Assembly: GCF_001186125.1 (NCBI RefSeq)
Contig: NW_014040444.1
Location: 112,646 to 152,309, forward strand
Source of the DNA: Sphaeroforma arctica JP610
Lineage: Eukaryota; Opisthokonta; Ichthyosporea; Ichthyophonida
Length of the DNA stretch: 39,664 nucleotides
Direction: 5' to 3'
This document shows positions 1-10,311 of this stretch, one piece after another (the stretch's first letter is position 1; the number at the start of each line of letters is the position of its first letter). A program made the translations under genes and the position numbers. Under the pieces are notes generated by a model. It was not told the origin of the DNA. It ran no database searches and saw nothing but the letters and a program-made list of their open reading frames with translations.

Positions 1-204
1 GAGTGTGTGTGTGTGTGTACATGTTCAAATTAATATGTGTAATTCTCGTTATAGTTGTCTATCTTCGTGTCACATTTTTTCTTTGTTTTTGGTGTGCACT
101 GTACATACACATTAACAGCGGATCACGAGAGTGGACCAAACCTTTGCAGTCCAAGCGAAACTTTGGGGCCCTTTTGCTAATTAAGCGAATTCAAAAAGAT
201 CATT

Positions 205-254
205 TTTATAAATATTTATGCATATATTTATATATATATATATAAATCTATATG

Positions 255-286
<32 letters not shown>

Positions 287-302
287 TATATACATATATA
301 TT

Positions 303-335
<33 letters not shown>

Positions 336-386
336 GTATATGTATGTATGTATATATGCATATATATATATATAGGTATGTGTATG

Positions 387-420
<34 letters not shown>

Positions 421-424
421 TGTT

Positions 425-457
<33 letters not shown>

Positions 458-590
458 CAATATATATATATATGTATGTATGTATGTATATATATATATA
501 TACATATATGTATGTGTATGTATGTATGTATGTATGTCTGTATATATATGAATATATAATTTTATGTATATATATATATGTACATCCCTA
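205..590. repeat. TA / TATG / TG microsatellite in CAP-G intron
   Basis: This is a dense mix of (TA)n, (TATG)n and (TG)n runs just upstream of the first visible exon. The open frames through it are repeat artefacts on both strands. Confidence 0.9.
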
Positions 591-632
591 CATCCCTCTC
601 ACTTTGTACGTATTGTCCTGGTGCTCATTCAG

Positions 633-3600
633 ACAGAGCTAACCGAAGCCATCCTGAAGTACGTTGCGCTGGAGAAGGAACTTCTAGCCGATGGAAGTGA
701 CGAAAACGCCAGCACTGTGGTTTTTGTCACCAACAAGCTGCTCACGATTGCTGCCTTGTGTGATGTGGTGTGTGCCCCGTGTTGTGGCTGTGTTGCGCTT
801 ATGTGCAGGTGTGTTTGTGTTTGTCTCTCTGTGTATGTGTGTGCTTGTTTATGGATTTCATTCTCCTTGGCGTATATTTGTTTTTGTGTTGTGTCCTTGT
901 AATTGTGTATCTGAGTTGCGCGCGGAATTGTGGGCGTGTTAAGTGCCGATGCCGATGTGCTACTTGATCTATATTTACTATGTAGACAATGCGCTGGACC
1001 CGAATTCCGAGACGTAGGTATAAAGCTAGAGACCTCGCTCTTGGGTGTATTTGTGTCTCGCCTGGCAATTTTACCCAAGATTACGACTGTATGTATAATT
1101 CCGTTACCATCGTTGAGTGTGTGTGGCTGTGTGTATAATTGTACTGGATCAAAGTCAACTATGTGTCGACCAATCAGACGGTGGGAATCATCCGTGGATA
1201 CTCCACACATTGACGATTTTTTTTTACACACGCCATTATTCGCTGTACAATCAGATTGATCAGAAATCGGGCGTTTAACGAGTCTTTCAATAGGACCATT
1301 TTCATTTATTTTTTTAAGCTTGCGGAGGCTTCATTTCTATTTATTTATTGGCGGTTAGGGGGCAGGGGGGTGGGCTGCACACTGACATGCTTGAACATAT
1401 GATTTGCTGATATAGTTATTTGGTATCAGACGTCAATAGTACAATTGGCAGTACAGCCTCAGTCAAATTTACTTGCTCGTGGTCGCGGATATACCAAGTA
1501 GGCGTATACGAATGCATATATCTTTTTTCATCACAAATGCACCTGGGTTTGGGCACCCATACATTGGTATATAGAAGTCAAACTCGATCCGCGAAATACC
1601 CACGCATAGAAAACTTATAAATATCAATTGTACGCTTAGTACCTGTGTGTAACCGGTTGAGGTCACACCGAGGGGATCCTTTTCAGCTAGACTTACATAG
1701 ACAGAATATAGATACTAAGTACACGTTGATCCAATACGTGTAGGGAGATGTGGTGAGAAGGGGGGTATTTTTTAGCTGCACTGGCATGATTTTTACAAAG
1801 CATAAGATAGATGCCAAGTATCGCTAGACAATTACTCTGCATAATCGCAATAGCATCCGATGGATACTATATATCGATAGACCCACTTACGATAGATACT
1901 AAGCGAAAAATAGATAATAAGAATACGTTGTTCTAATATGTGCAGGGAGATGAGGTTGGACGAAGGTTACTATCTCAACTGGCATCGGATATGTTGGTCT
2001 CTGCAGCCACCAGCGATGTGCTCCTGCCCGCACTCGTGGACTGCATTGCACACACACACAAGAAGACAAACGATAGGATAGACGTGGTCACGGGTATGTG
2101 GTGTGTGTGTGGGTATACGAGCGCGCAACAATTTATAAACAACTAAGATTGGTATTTTCTCATGTTCATGTTTATATATATAGATATATATATATATATA
2201 TATATATAAGCATGTGTTTGTGTTTGTGTATGGAGGAGGGGGAGAGGAGTCGTGTGTGTGTCTGTATATCTGTGAGTTCGTTTGTTCCTGTGTTTGTGTC
2301 TGTGGCTGTGCATTTTCCTATGCGTTTCTGCATCATCTCATTCTCATTCCGGCAGTATATTAGAGCTTGGAAGGTGTTCTTGTGTGTATTTGATTTTCTC
2401 AGCCTTGCCAAGGCATGAATCAAAAGTATAAAGTTTGTCCTGATTTGTCTTCGATCTTCTCCGTCTCGTTCAAGTATCATTAATCTACCCCTAGTATTAT
2501 GTACGTGCTTGTGCGTCTACCTCTAGTATTATGTACGTGCTTTTGCGTCTACCCCTATTATTGTGTACATGCTTTTGCGTCTATCTCTAGTATTATGTAC
2601 GTGCTTATGCGCCTACCCCTAGTATTGTGTACGTGCTTTTGCGTCTACCCCTAGTATTATGTACGTGCTTATGCGTCTGTCCCTAGTATTATGTACGTGT
2701 TCATGTGTCTACCCCTAGTATTGTGTACGTGTTTATTCGTCTACCTCTAGTATTGTGTACTTGCTTATGCGTGTCATCTGATATTCTCTCCTACAGGTAT
2801 TATCCGAGAGCTAGCCGATGATAACAACTACCGCAACACAGGGGGCCTCGACACCTCGCTGGTCGTGGATACAGAGACAGACATTGCCGATTTCACAGCA
2901 GACGACAGGCAGTTCAGGTCGCTGGCTATCTGCTCATTGTTCCTGGAGAAGGTGTGTGTATAGTACGGACGTCGTGTGTGGTTTGTATTATCCGAGCTGT
3001 ATGCACCTGCCGTTGAGAGAGTGGGTGTACAGTATGGGAGCTGTTATGTACGCTGCATTAATACTTGCTGCTAGACTGGCTGTATCTGTCAATAAGGGTG
3101 GATGTGTGTCAACTTGCGTGGTGGTGGATACAGAGACAAGCATCGCCGACTTCACGACAGACGGTAGGCAGTTCAGGTCGCTGACTATCTGCCCACTGAT
3201 CCTGGAGAACACAGGGGATCATATTATATTTTGATTGAAGTTCTTGCCCTTGCTGTAGTAAGACTATTTGACCCAATCCGATGCGTACATTGTGTTGTTT
3301 AGGATTGTGTGCTTGTTGGAGAATCTGAGTGTGTGTTAGCATATATACATAACGTATGACCGTACCTTCTTCCGATTATTAAAACTGAAACTGGTAAGAG
3401 TATTTGCTCATGTATATAAGGTACGATTCACATCTTGTGCGTGGTTCTTCCGGTAGTTAACACCCAGCGACTACATCAACCACGGCGAAAGGAGTTGGCC
3501 ATCAATCTCATTCTGCCCCTGATTCAGAACCAACCCCAACGCACTATTTTATTTTACTTATATATGCATGTACATAGTTCATCGTTCTCGAGAGAGAGAT

Positions 3601-4114
3601 ATATATATATATATACGCGTAGAATGTATACAAAATATCTTCGATTTATGACTCTGAGCAAGATACCATATCCTGTCACCAGACCCGGCGACTAAACATC
3701 AACCACGGCGAGATGAGTGCATTGATCGACAACCTTATTCTGCCGGGGATTCAGAACCACAACACGTTTATACGTGAGCAAGCTATCCGTAGCCTGGGTC
3801 TGTGCTGTGTAATTAACCCGGAGTTCGGACGAGACTATCTTCTTCTGCTGCTACAGGTTGCTGAGAACGATGGCCCCCGCATTCAGGTGCGTCGGGTATA
3901 GTAAAAGCTTTACAATACTGATATATATATATATATAAGAATTTGAATTTGAATTTGAATTGATGCATATAAATGCATTTAAATACATATATATTTATAT
4001 GCATATATATGCATGTATGTATTTGTACATGTACATGTATATATATGTATGTATGTATGTATATATGTGTGTGTGTGTATTTGTATTTGTCTCCATAGTG
4101 TGTGTGTATGTTTA

Positions 4115-4159
<45 letters not shown>

Positions 4160-5972
4160 ATATATATATATGTTTTATTTGTATCAATTTGATTATGTTC
4201 TACTGTGTATGTTAATCTTATCTTCGTTCTTTCAATTCTCTATATTCTTACTCACAGCTCACTGCGGTGAAGACTCTGTTTGATCTGCTGCTGGTATATG
4301 GTCCCTTAACGTTAGGCGTATCATCCGCGCACGTAGAAAGTGATCGCAAGCGAGAGCAACAAGCCGATGTTATTAGAGAGTCCATGAACAATATGTCGCT
4401 CATGGAAAACGACCTAGAAGCTCTCGGTATGGCTATGCGTATTGCACATATTTGTGCATGTGTATTATGCATATATGTTTTAATTTGTAAATGGATTTCA
4501 TGCATATATGTAAATTTTTGCATATGAGTTTGATGCAAATATGTAAATTTGTGTGTAAGAGTATTATATGTTTTTGTAAATTTGTGCACGAGTATTATGC
4601 ATATATGTAAATTTGTTCGTATGAGTTTTATGCATATATATATATTTGTGTATATGAGCATTAGTCATATATGTGAATTTGTGCACTTTTGTTAAGCATA
4701 TATGCAATTTTGTAAATATGAGTTATATGCGAATATGTAAATTTGTGTATACGAGTACTATGCATATATGTAAATCTCTGCATATGAGTATTATTCATAT
4801 GTGTGATTTTCCGTATACAAGAGTTATGCATATTTGTATATTTGTACACAAGTATAATTCATATATGTAATAATTTGCTCGAGTATTTTGCATATATGGA
4901 TCTTTCCGTATATGAGTTTTATGCATATATGTATATTTGTATACGAGTATTATGCATATATGTATATTTCCGTATTTGTATATTGCATATATGTATATTT
5001 TCGTATACGAGTGCTATGCATATATATATATATTTCCTTATATATACACCTATAGGTATATCAGTAGACACAATCGCCTGTGTGGTTACTATCATATGAA
5101 GCTAAGCACACGCACCAACCTGCCCACATGCAAACGCACGCGTCACTGTACGTATGGAATGCAGACGACTATGCCGAGAATGTGCCGGAAACAGAGTTTC
5201 AGAATTATCTGTGAACACAGCGATCAAAACATACAAGACATAGATCATGATTTCGTTAATGTTTTTGCAGAGATAGTCAAACTGGTACGCACATGCGTTT
5301 GTACCGATACATGTCTATACGCAATTTGAATAGTTCCTAACTCACCCACACCCACACTCACACCCACACCACACCCACACAACATCCACGCATACACATC
5401 ACTGCACATGCGGAGCGGAATAGAGCATATCCAAATATACGTTAGACACATCAACAGGAGGGGACACAACAACGATCATGACATGCATTCCCATCCTCTT
5501 CATATTCTCCTCAGCCGCGCTAGTGCTAAGTGTGTGCACCGGTTACACATGCGTCTATACTATACCAAGGCATGTCTGTGCACAACCAGTATATTCAATA
5601 TCACACCCACACCCACACTCACTCTCACTCTCACTCTCACATTCACACCCACACCCACATCGCTACACGTGCACAGGAGACAAAGACACCGGCGAGAATG
5701 AGTCAGACACAGAAGCTACAGTGGATACAACGATCAAGACTTACATTCCCATCCTGTTTAATCTGTTACAAAGCGACACTGCCGAGATGCGCACCGTAGC
5801 CGCGGAGGGGTTTGCGAAGCTGTTACACACTAATCACTTGGCCAGTCACACCGTGTTTGCTGCGTTGATGGTGCTGTATTTCAATCCCATGTCTAGCGAC
5901 GACCAGAGGTTACGACAGGTATGAGTTATGGTGCGCGTAAGTTAGTCACCATTTGTATCGATACACATTATT

Positions 5973-6015
<43 letters not shown>

Positions 6016-6361
6016 ATATATATATGTGTGTGTGTGTGTTGTGTGGGTGCGTATTTGTATATATATAAAGATGTATGTGTGCGTATGTGTATACTAAAGT
6101 ACCTTCCATACAGTCCTGGGCGTGCTCTTCGCTGGCATTGCATTCGCATTTACGCTGTCCATTACGATGGTATTAAGAACATAATGAGTTATATTGCTCT
6201 ACGCTAACTTGCATATTGTACGTTTTTTTTTTAACCATAGAGTGCCTGTGCGTGTTTTCTTCAGCGTTTAGCACCTCTTTCGTACCTAGAACATCCTTTT
6301 CAATATTCTATAGTTCACGCACTGGTTCATGTCAACAAATGGTATCTATTACACGCAATTC

Positions 6362-6397
<36 letters not shown>

Positions 6398-7325
6398 GTG
6401 TATTATTATATTATTATATTTATGTGTATATATGCTTGCATATCTACAATACAGTGTCTGGGCGTGTTCTTCCCTGAGTTTGCATTTGCCACAGCGCGTC
6501 CGGTGGCCGATAAGTCGCTCGCACACCAGGCCATCATCGAGCGGTCTTTTCTGCAAATCATGAACACATTACTCGACGCTCCTCGACGGTCACCTCTCTA
6601 TGAAGGTACGCTTTGTATCCGTGCACATAATTGTGAGTGTGTTTATGTGTCTGTGTGTTTGTACTTGTACGGTGACGTTGGCCTGCATGTGTTCTTGTGC
6701 ATGCGATCATTCCTGTACGTATTGAACACACTGCTAGAGTCTCCTATACGGTCGCTTTTATTTCAAGGTACGCTTGAATACGTGTATGTGTAATTGTATG
6801 ATGGGTTTTGGCAATGTGTTGTGTGTGTTTGTATGCGTGATCATTCCTTCACAGCATTAATAAGGACTTATCGGCGGACGCCTTTTCACGAAGTAATTTT
6901 GGTCGATGTGTGTGTGCTTGCCTCTAGTTGCGGGTATTCCTGTATATAATGAATGCCTGCTGGAGGTCATTGACGGGACCTCTTGGTATTTGTATACGAC
7001 TGTTCAAGTGTTGATAATTGGATGCGAGTTCATATTATATATAAATATGTGTGTGTGTGTGTCTGTGTGTCTGTGTCTGTATGTATGTATGTATGAATAT
7101 ATGTATATACATATGTATATGTATGTATATATATATGTATATTTGTTTTTATGTTTATATGTATATGTATAAATTGAAATATGACTGTTGGCGTGCATTC
7201 TAATTGAACGGCTGTTGGCGTGTTGATGACTGCCTGTCAACGTTTACCCGTGTAGTGCATGCACAATATTATGTACATGTGTGTGTGTGGACGTGGTCAT
7301 ATCTGCACATCATCATGACGTGAAC

Positions 7326-7392
<67 letters not shown>

Positions 7393-9824
7393 TTGTCTGA
7401 CCTACCATTTCTCCAGCGAACGAGCTCTCAAAACACTTACCCTGCCATTTCTCCAGTGAACGAATATCAAGTGGGTGCGTATCTGCTATACCTGACGAGC
7501 CCTGAGCAACTCAACCAGAACAATCCCAACTACTCCTCGGGTGCCAGTCTGTTTGAGGCGCACCACGCACTCGCCATTGTAAGTGCGTGTGACTCTCGCT
7601 TGTACATGTGTGCACATGCTTGTCTTGTATAACCAAATAGCCAGAGCAGCTCGCTGCATACCAGAAAGGGACACTCGTACACATGATAGGAACCGTCCCA
7701 TACTCGAGCAATTTGTGTATCAGTATTTGGTTTAAACATGTACTATATTTGGGCGTCTATCTGTTTAATGCAAGCCACTCACTTGCCGTTGTATTTATCC
7801 ACTTCTCAATAGTGCCGACACCTACACGCGTGAACGTATTGTACCTGTATTTAAATCGAGGAAAACATTTTTGATCATCGCCTAACATAGTTTGTTGTTC
7901 GTTTGTTTCCACACCTAGACCATTGCCAATGAGTGCTTACACGCTGCCAAGGATGGGGATAACTACTACATGAAGCTGTGGTCCAAGTTGCTGAATGTGA
8001 TAGAGATCGAGCACGAGAACCAGCAACTGGTAAAGGCCATGCGCGTGATCATCGCCGATCTGAGGAAGGAGTGCAATGACAGTGTTGCACAGAAACAACT
8101 GCAAAGGGTAGGCATGCACGTGTTTGGGATTTTCCGCTCGCGTTGGTGATAATTATGTGATACACTAGATACCAGAAAGGTGTGTCTGCGAGCGGTTTGT
8201 CGTACAATTTTACCATCGCTTTGATATACATGTACATGCTCGTGCTGGAGATCACTAAAGTTGTCGTAGTGAAGTGCACCGTAGTGAGAACAAATGGCAG
8301 GAAACGACACTCCCGTAATTCGTGTACTTGTCAGGGTTCATAACTAATGGTAATAATACCGTTATGAGCGTGTTAAATCATCTCAATGTTTGATAGGAAC
8401 TTCGAAGGATACCTTTTTATCATAGTCTATGTGTGTATACCGTGGCTCAGAATGCATAGATCATGCATTGCATAAATATCCTGTGGGATTACCCCGCCTG
8501 TAGTCGAGGCGACACGGAATCCACCTACTTCAGTGTTACCAGAACGTTTGTTCATGTCTCAGAGATTGGATCTTAAAAACTCATCAGGAAAGAAATGCTC
8601 TGGCAACACAGGTGCATTTGAAACGAAACCAACGCCTATCTCACATGGAGTGTATCGTATTGGCTGTTTTGTATTTTGACGTGTCAGTGTCAGTGCTACC
8701 TTCAATTCGATTTAGGCCGCACATGTCTGCTATCCTAACATCTATCGCCAAGCTCGTGTCTTAAACGAAAACCACACTATCTTCATATGTCATGTAGTCC
8801 AATTAGTTTTGAACCCCGATTGGAAAATACCCAACCTACACCTCCACCTCTGATGTACACAGAGTGCACACCAACTAGCCGACTACGATCAAACACCGGA
8901 CGACTGGATATCGCGCAGTGACATTGAGGGACTGTTTGATAACCTGCTCAAGGGTCTCGATCGAGCCTTCTTGGATGGTGTAGACGAAGTGCTCGCCACA
9001 ACGGCCAATACGGACGGGTCTGTGAAGCGCACCTTACGCGCACGTTCAGTGAAGGCGCCGACGAAGACAGACAACAGGTATAGACGTGATACGTGTGTTA
9101 CAGGTAGATGGGGTTATGAGTTGGATCTCTATTGAGACTTGAGGTAACTTAAGGTCGTGTGTAAATGGTTTGGATGCATTCTTTCCTCACGGTGGGATGC
9201 TGAAGTGTGCAGCAGCGCCTGAGAAGCGTACGTTTCGCGCATGCTCGGTGAAAGCGCCGAAGTAGGTTGATAACAGGTATAGGTGTTGTAACGTGTAACA
9301 GTTTTTTAAGATCATATATTAAAACTTCCGGAGAAGTGTGATGGGTTTAGGGTTTAGGGCTGGTGTAATGGTAGCACCAGAAATACAAATGCCTTGTGCA
9401 CCGATTTATTGGACAGTGTGAATGTATTTAAATGCTATACTAGTGTTATGCGCCAAATCATGTTTGGTCGTCGCACAACTTTGCTAATCAGATATTCATC
9501 TGTAGCTGCTTCAGATCTATCTAGGCATTTTACTGGCGACATGTATTGCGAGTTTTTGTTCCACGATAACACCTCGAGTGTAAAGCATGCATGTGTGTGC
9601 ATATACACAAATAAGGGTGCTCATTTAGTTGCATTCACATGCGTATATCTCAACTATATAAAAGCACTGGATTTTGCACACAATTATGTATATACAAATC
9701 CTACAGCGATTCCGAGGTGGCGAGTGATGGGGCTGATGAGAGCGATGAAGAATCTGAGAGTGAGGCGGATATACAAGAAGCTGATCTTGACGATCCCGAG
9801 AGTACAGATGAAGAAATGGCGTAG
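633..9824 (+). CDS. NCAPG: Condensin complex subunit CAP-G (condensin I HEAT subunit), C-terminal 615 residues, 11 exons, 5' end outside window
   Basis: CAP-G is the HEAT-repeat subunit of condensin I, which with CAP-H binds DNA and helps compact mitotic chromosomes. Exons read from splice signals: 633-767, 1946-2093, 2797-2951, 3683-3886, 4258-4426, 5677-5918, 6455-6605, 7457-7578, 7919-8107, 8863-9077 and 9707-9824. Phases agree at every junction and the sum is 616 codons including the TAG stop. Recognisable CAP-G blocks, in order, are DEVGRR, LILPGIQ, LGLCC, LLLLLQV, AVKTLFDLLLVYG, EMRTVAAEGFAKL, ALMVLYFNP, LRQCLGVFFPEFAFA and SPLYEV. These match the Cnd3/CAP-G C-terminal region as I recall it from animal NCAPG. 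The C-terminus is a very acidic Ser/Asp/Glu tail, typical of the family. The true start lies upstream, and 1-632 is intron. The family call is firm; single splice sites, especially the acceptor at 3683, are inferred. The introns carry decayed copies of several exons. Confidence 0.9.
768..1945 (+). other. CAP-G intron between exons 633-767 and 1946-2093
   Basis: The donor is GTGTGTGC at 768 and the acceptor is TGCAG at 1941-1945. A 109-codon open frame at 930-1259 lies inside it. It has no recognisable CAP-G block, and joining the flanking exons directly keeps phase 0 and gives a smooth CAP-G reading, so I treat the frame as intronic. The stretch 1728-1790 is a decayed copy of the next exon's start. 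I see nothing else in it. Confidence 0.6.
1728..1790 (+). repeat. Exon ghost: decayed copy of the start of exon 1946-2093 with its acceptor
   Basis: The stretch AATACGTGTAGGGAGATGTG at 1733-1752 matches AATATGTGCAGGGAGATGAG, which spans the true acceptor. Further along CTGCACTGGCAT matches CTCAACTGGCAT. The copy lies about 200 bp upstream of the real one and its reading frame is lost. Confidence 0.7.
2484..2772. repeat. 32-bp minisatellite, about 9 copies, in CAP-G intron
   Basis: The unit is close to TCTACCCCTAGTATTATGTA plus CGTGCTTATGCG and is repeated head to tail with a 32-bp period and a few substitutions per copy. It ends just before the polypyrimidine tract of exon 2797-2951. Confidence 0.92.
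3104..3211 (+). repeat. Exon ghost: copy of the 3' half of exon 2797-2951
   Basis: From GTGGATACAGAGACA onward the copy matches the exon at about 74 of 88 positions. The frame stays open and reads VDTETSIADFTTDGRQFRSL, against VDTETDIADFTADDRQFRSL in the real exon. It has no donor: GAGAAG|GT of the real exon is GAGAAC|AC here. It also lacks the first half of the exon, so it is probably a dead copy, not an alternative exon. Confidence 0.85.
3466..3545 (+). repeat. Exon ghost: copy of the start of exon 3683-3886
   Basis: ATCAACCACGGCGA and the following ATTCTGCCCCTGATTCAGAA match the true exon's ATCAACCACGGCGA and ATTCTGCCGGGGATTCAGAA, about 220 bp downstream. Small indels break the frame, and similarity fades after about 3545. 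Confidence 0.85.
3594..3616. repeat. Short GA/TA microsatellite
   Basis: A GAGAGA run passes into (TA)n inside the intron between the ghost at 3466 and exon 3683-3886. Confidence 0.7.
3919..4175. repeat. TA/TG-rich microsatellite cluster in CAP-G intron
   Basis: Several (TA)n and (TG)n blocks and a short (GAATTT)n run fill the intron between exons 3683-3886 and 4258-4426. The open frames here are low-complexity. Confidence 0.9.
4437..5035. repeat. Minisatellite of about 33-bp units, roughly 18 copies, in CAP-G intron
   Basis: The variable unit is of the type ATGCATATATGTAAATTTGT plus GTATACGAGTATT. It starts almost at the donor of exon 4258-4426 and runs for about 600 bp. The open frames on both strands across it have a repeating peptide and are artefacts. 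Confidence 0.9.
5165..5240 (+). repeat. Exon ghost A of exon 5677-5918
   Basis: GCCGAGAATG and, after a similar gap, CAGCGATCAAAACATACA align with GGCGAGAATG and CAACGATCAAGACTTACA near the start of the true exon, with some indels between. It lies about 500 bp upstream of the real exon. Confidence 0.6.
5336..5395. repeat. (CACACC)n-like simple repeat
   Basis: CA/CCCACA-rich simple sequence in the same intron. A similar CACTCT/CACACC tract lies at 5603-5660, just before the acceptor at 5676. Confidence 0.8.
5468..5545 (+). repeat. Exon ghost B of exon 5677-5918
   Basis: AACGATCATGACATGCATTC followed by CCATCCTCTTCATATTCTCC matches AACGATCAAGACTTACATTC followed by CCATCCTGTTTAATCTGTTA in the exon. 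The similarity can be followed weakly to GTGCACCG against GCGCACCG. It is a second, independent partial copy upstream of the same exon. Confidence 0.75.
5967..6075. repeat. TA/TG microsatellite
   Basis: (TA)n followed by (TG)n blocks shortly after the donor of exon 5677-5918. Confidence 0.9.
6104..6170 (+). repeat. Exon ghost A of exon 6455-6605 (5' end)
   Basis: CATACAGTCCTGGGCGTGCT followed by CTTCGCTGGCATTGCATTCG matches AATACAGTGTCTGGGCGTGT followed by TCTTCCCTGAGTTTGCATTT across the true acceptor, about 340 bp upstream of the real exon. Confidence 0.8.
6231..6285 (+). repeat. Exon ghost B of exon 6455-6605 (5' end)
   Basis: ATAGAGTGCCTGTGCGTGTT resembles ATACAGTGTCTGGGCGTGTT at the true acceptor. 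The similarity runs only some 35 bases, so this is the weaker of the two upstream copies. Confidence 0.55.
6360..6430. repeat. TA/TG microsatellite before exon 6455-6605
   Basis: (TA)n(TG)n followed by TTATTATA repeats directly upstream of the acceptor. Confidence 0.85.
6704..6785 (+). repeat. Exon ghost C: copy of the 3' end of exon 6455-6605 with its donor
   Basis: TTGAACACACTGCTAGAGTC and then TCAAGGTACGCTTGAATACG match ATGAACACATTACTCGACGC and GAAGGTACGCTTTGTATCCG. The copy therefore covers the exon end, the GTACGC donor and the first bases of the intron. Confidence 0.85.
6832..6900 (+). repeat. Exon ghost D, related to ghost C
   Basis: TGATCATTCCTTCACAGCAT aligns with CGATCATTCCTGTACGTATT of ghost C, and the preceding GTATGCG with its GCATGCG. 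Similarity to the real exon alone would be too weak to claim. Confidence 0.5.
6934..7005 (+). repeat. Exon ghost E, related to ghost C
   Basis: ATTCCTGTATATAATGAATG followed by CCTGCTGGAGGTC matches ATTCCTGTACGTATTGAACA followed by CACTGCTAGAGTC of ghost C. This makes a series of four related segments starting from the real exon end. Confidence 0.65.
7040..7170. repeat. TG/TATG/TA microsatellite
   Basis: Simple sequence in the long intron between exons 6455-6605 and 7457-7578. Another (TA)n(TG)n tract follows at 7327-7392. Confidence 0.9.
7400..7426 (+). repeat. Duplicated acceptor of exon 7457-7578
   Basis: CATTTCTCCAGCGAACGAG at about 7406-7424 repeats CATTTCTCCAGTGAACGAA of the true acceptor some 40 bp downstream. 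Both have a usable AG; phase and homology favour the downstream one. Confidence 0.75.
7639..7800 (+). repeat. Exon ghost of exon 7457-7578
   Basis: Three blocks occur in exon order: AGCCAGAGCAGCTC against AGCCCTGAGCAACTC, GAACCGTCCCATACTC against GAACAATCCCAACTACTC, and TCTGTTTAATGCAAGCCACT plus CACTTGCCGTTGTA against TCTGTTTGAGGCGCACCACG plus CACTCGCCATTGTA. The last block reaches the donor. It lies directly downstream of the real exon. Confidence 0.75.
8108..8862 (+). other. CAP-G intron, no recognised content
   Basis: 755 bp between the donor at 8108 and the acceptor at 8862. No microsatellite and no clear ghost is visible. A 114-codon minus-strand open frame runs from 8310 to 7966, so it begins in this intron and overlaps the antisense side of exon 7919-8107; it looks like a shadow. 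Confidence 0.6.
9217..9303 (+). repeat. Exon ghost: copy of the end of exon 8863-9077 with its donor
   Basis: GAGAAGCGTACGTTTCGCGC and then AACAGGTATAGGTGTTGTAA match GTGAAGCGCACCTTACGCGC and AACAGGTATAGACGTGATAC at the true exon end. The donor AACAG|GTATAG is preserved, but the frame upstream of it contains a stop. Confidence 0.88.
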
Positions 9825-10311
9825 AGAATTAATGGATATATGAGCTATTAGTCAAAATATAGTGCTAACATGCCTCTTAGGCACTGATATTGGATGTCCT
9901 TGAGCAAATGTATAACGGTTACTTTTAAAGAAAATTGTATGATATAGACATACAAACCCTGAATTGTTTATGAAGTGAGATAGGTATAGAATAGATGAAG
10001 TATTGTTGATGGAAACAATTGAATTGAGGTTATATATATATATATTTATATTTATCTATATATATATATATATATATATTTTATATTTATATATATATAT
10101 ATATATATAACATAATATACATTATATCTTCCCAAAACGACACTCAACATATAATATACGTTTATAGTAATTATGGTTTCTACCCTTTTATGATATGGTA
10201 CTTAAACTACCCCTTCAGACTAGTATAATTGCTTATATCTATTCTTCAATATCGTAAATCTGCTTAACAATCCGTAATTAGATTTGTATATAGATGTAAT
10301 ATTATGATACA
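9825..10311. other. 3' flank of CAP-G, AT-rich with microsatellite
   Basis: This begins right after the TAG stop. It holds (TA)n/TTTATA repeats at 10031-10110. No canonical AATAAA is obvious close to the stop. I see no gene. Confidence 0.6.

Noticed and set aside
218-559. Several open frames rich in Tyr, Ile, Met, Cys and Val on both strands
   Set aside because: They are translations of TA, TATG and TG microsatellites; the same applies to the frames near 3813-4283, 5946-6207 and 7004-7240.
629-1231. 200-codon minus-strand frame
   Set aside because: It lies antisense to the CAP-G exon 633-767 and its GT-rich intron, and shows only low-complexity sequence.
930-1259. 109-codon plus-strand frame as an extra CAP-G exon
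   Set aside because: It has no clear acceptor and donor pair with the right phase, and joining exons 633-767 and 1946-2093 directly already gives a smooth CAP-G reading.
2484-2772. CRISPR-like regular repeats
   Set aside because: The units are directly contiguous with no unique spacers and lie in a eukaryotic intron, so this is a minisatellite.
4661-5099. Open frames on both strands with repeating CICIFV- and HMHKFTY-like peptides
   Set aside because: They are products of the 33-bp minisatellite and show no domain.
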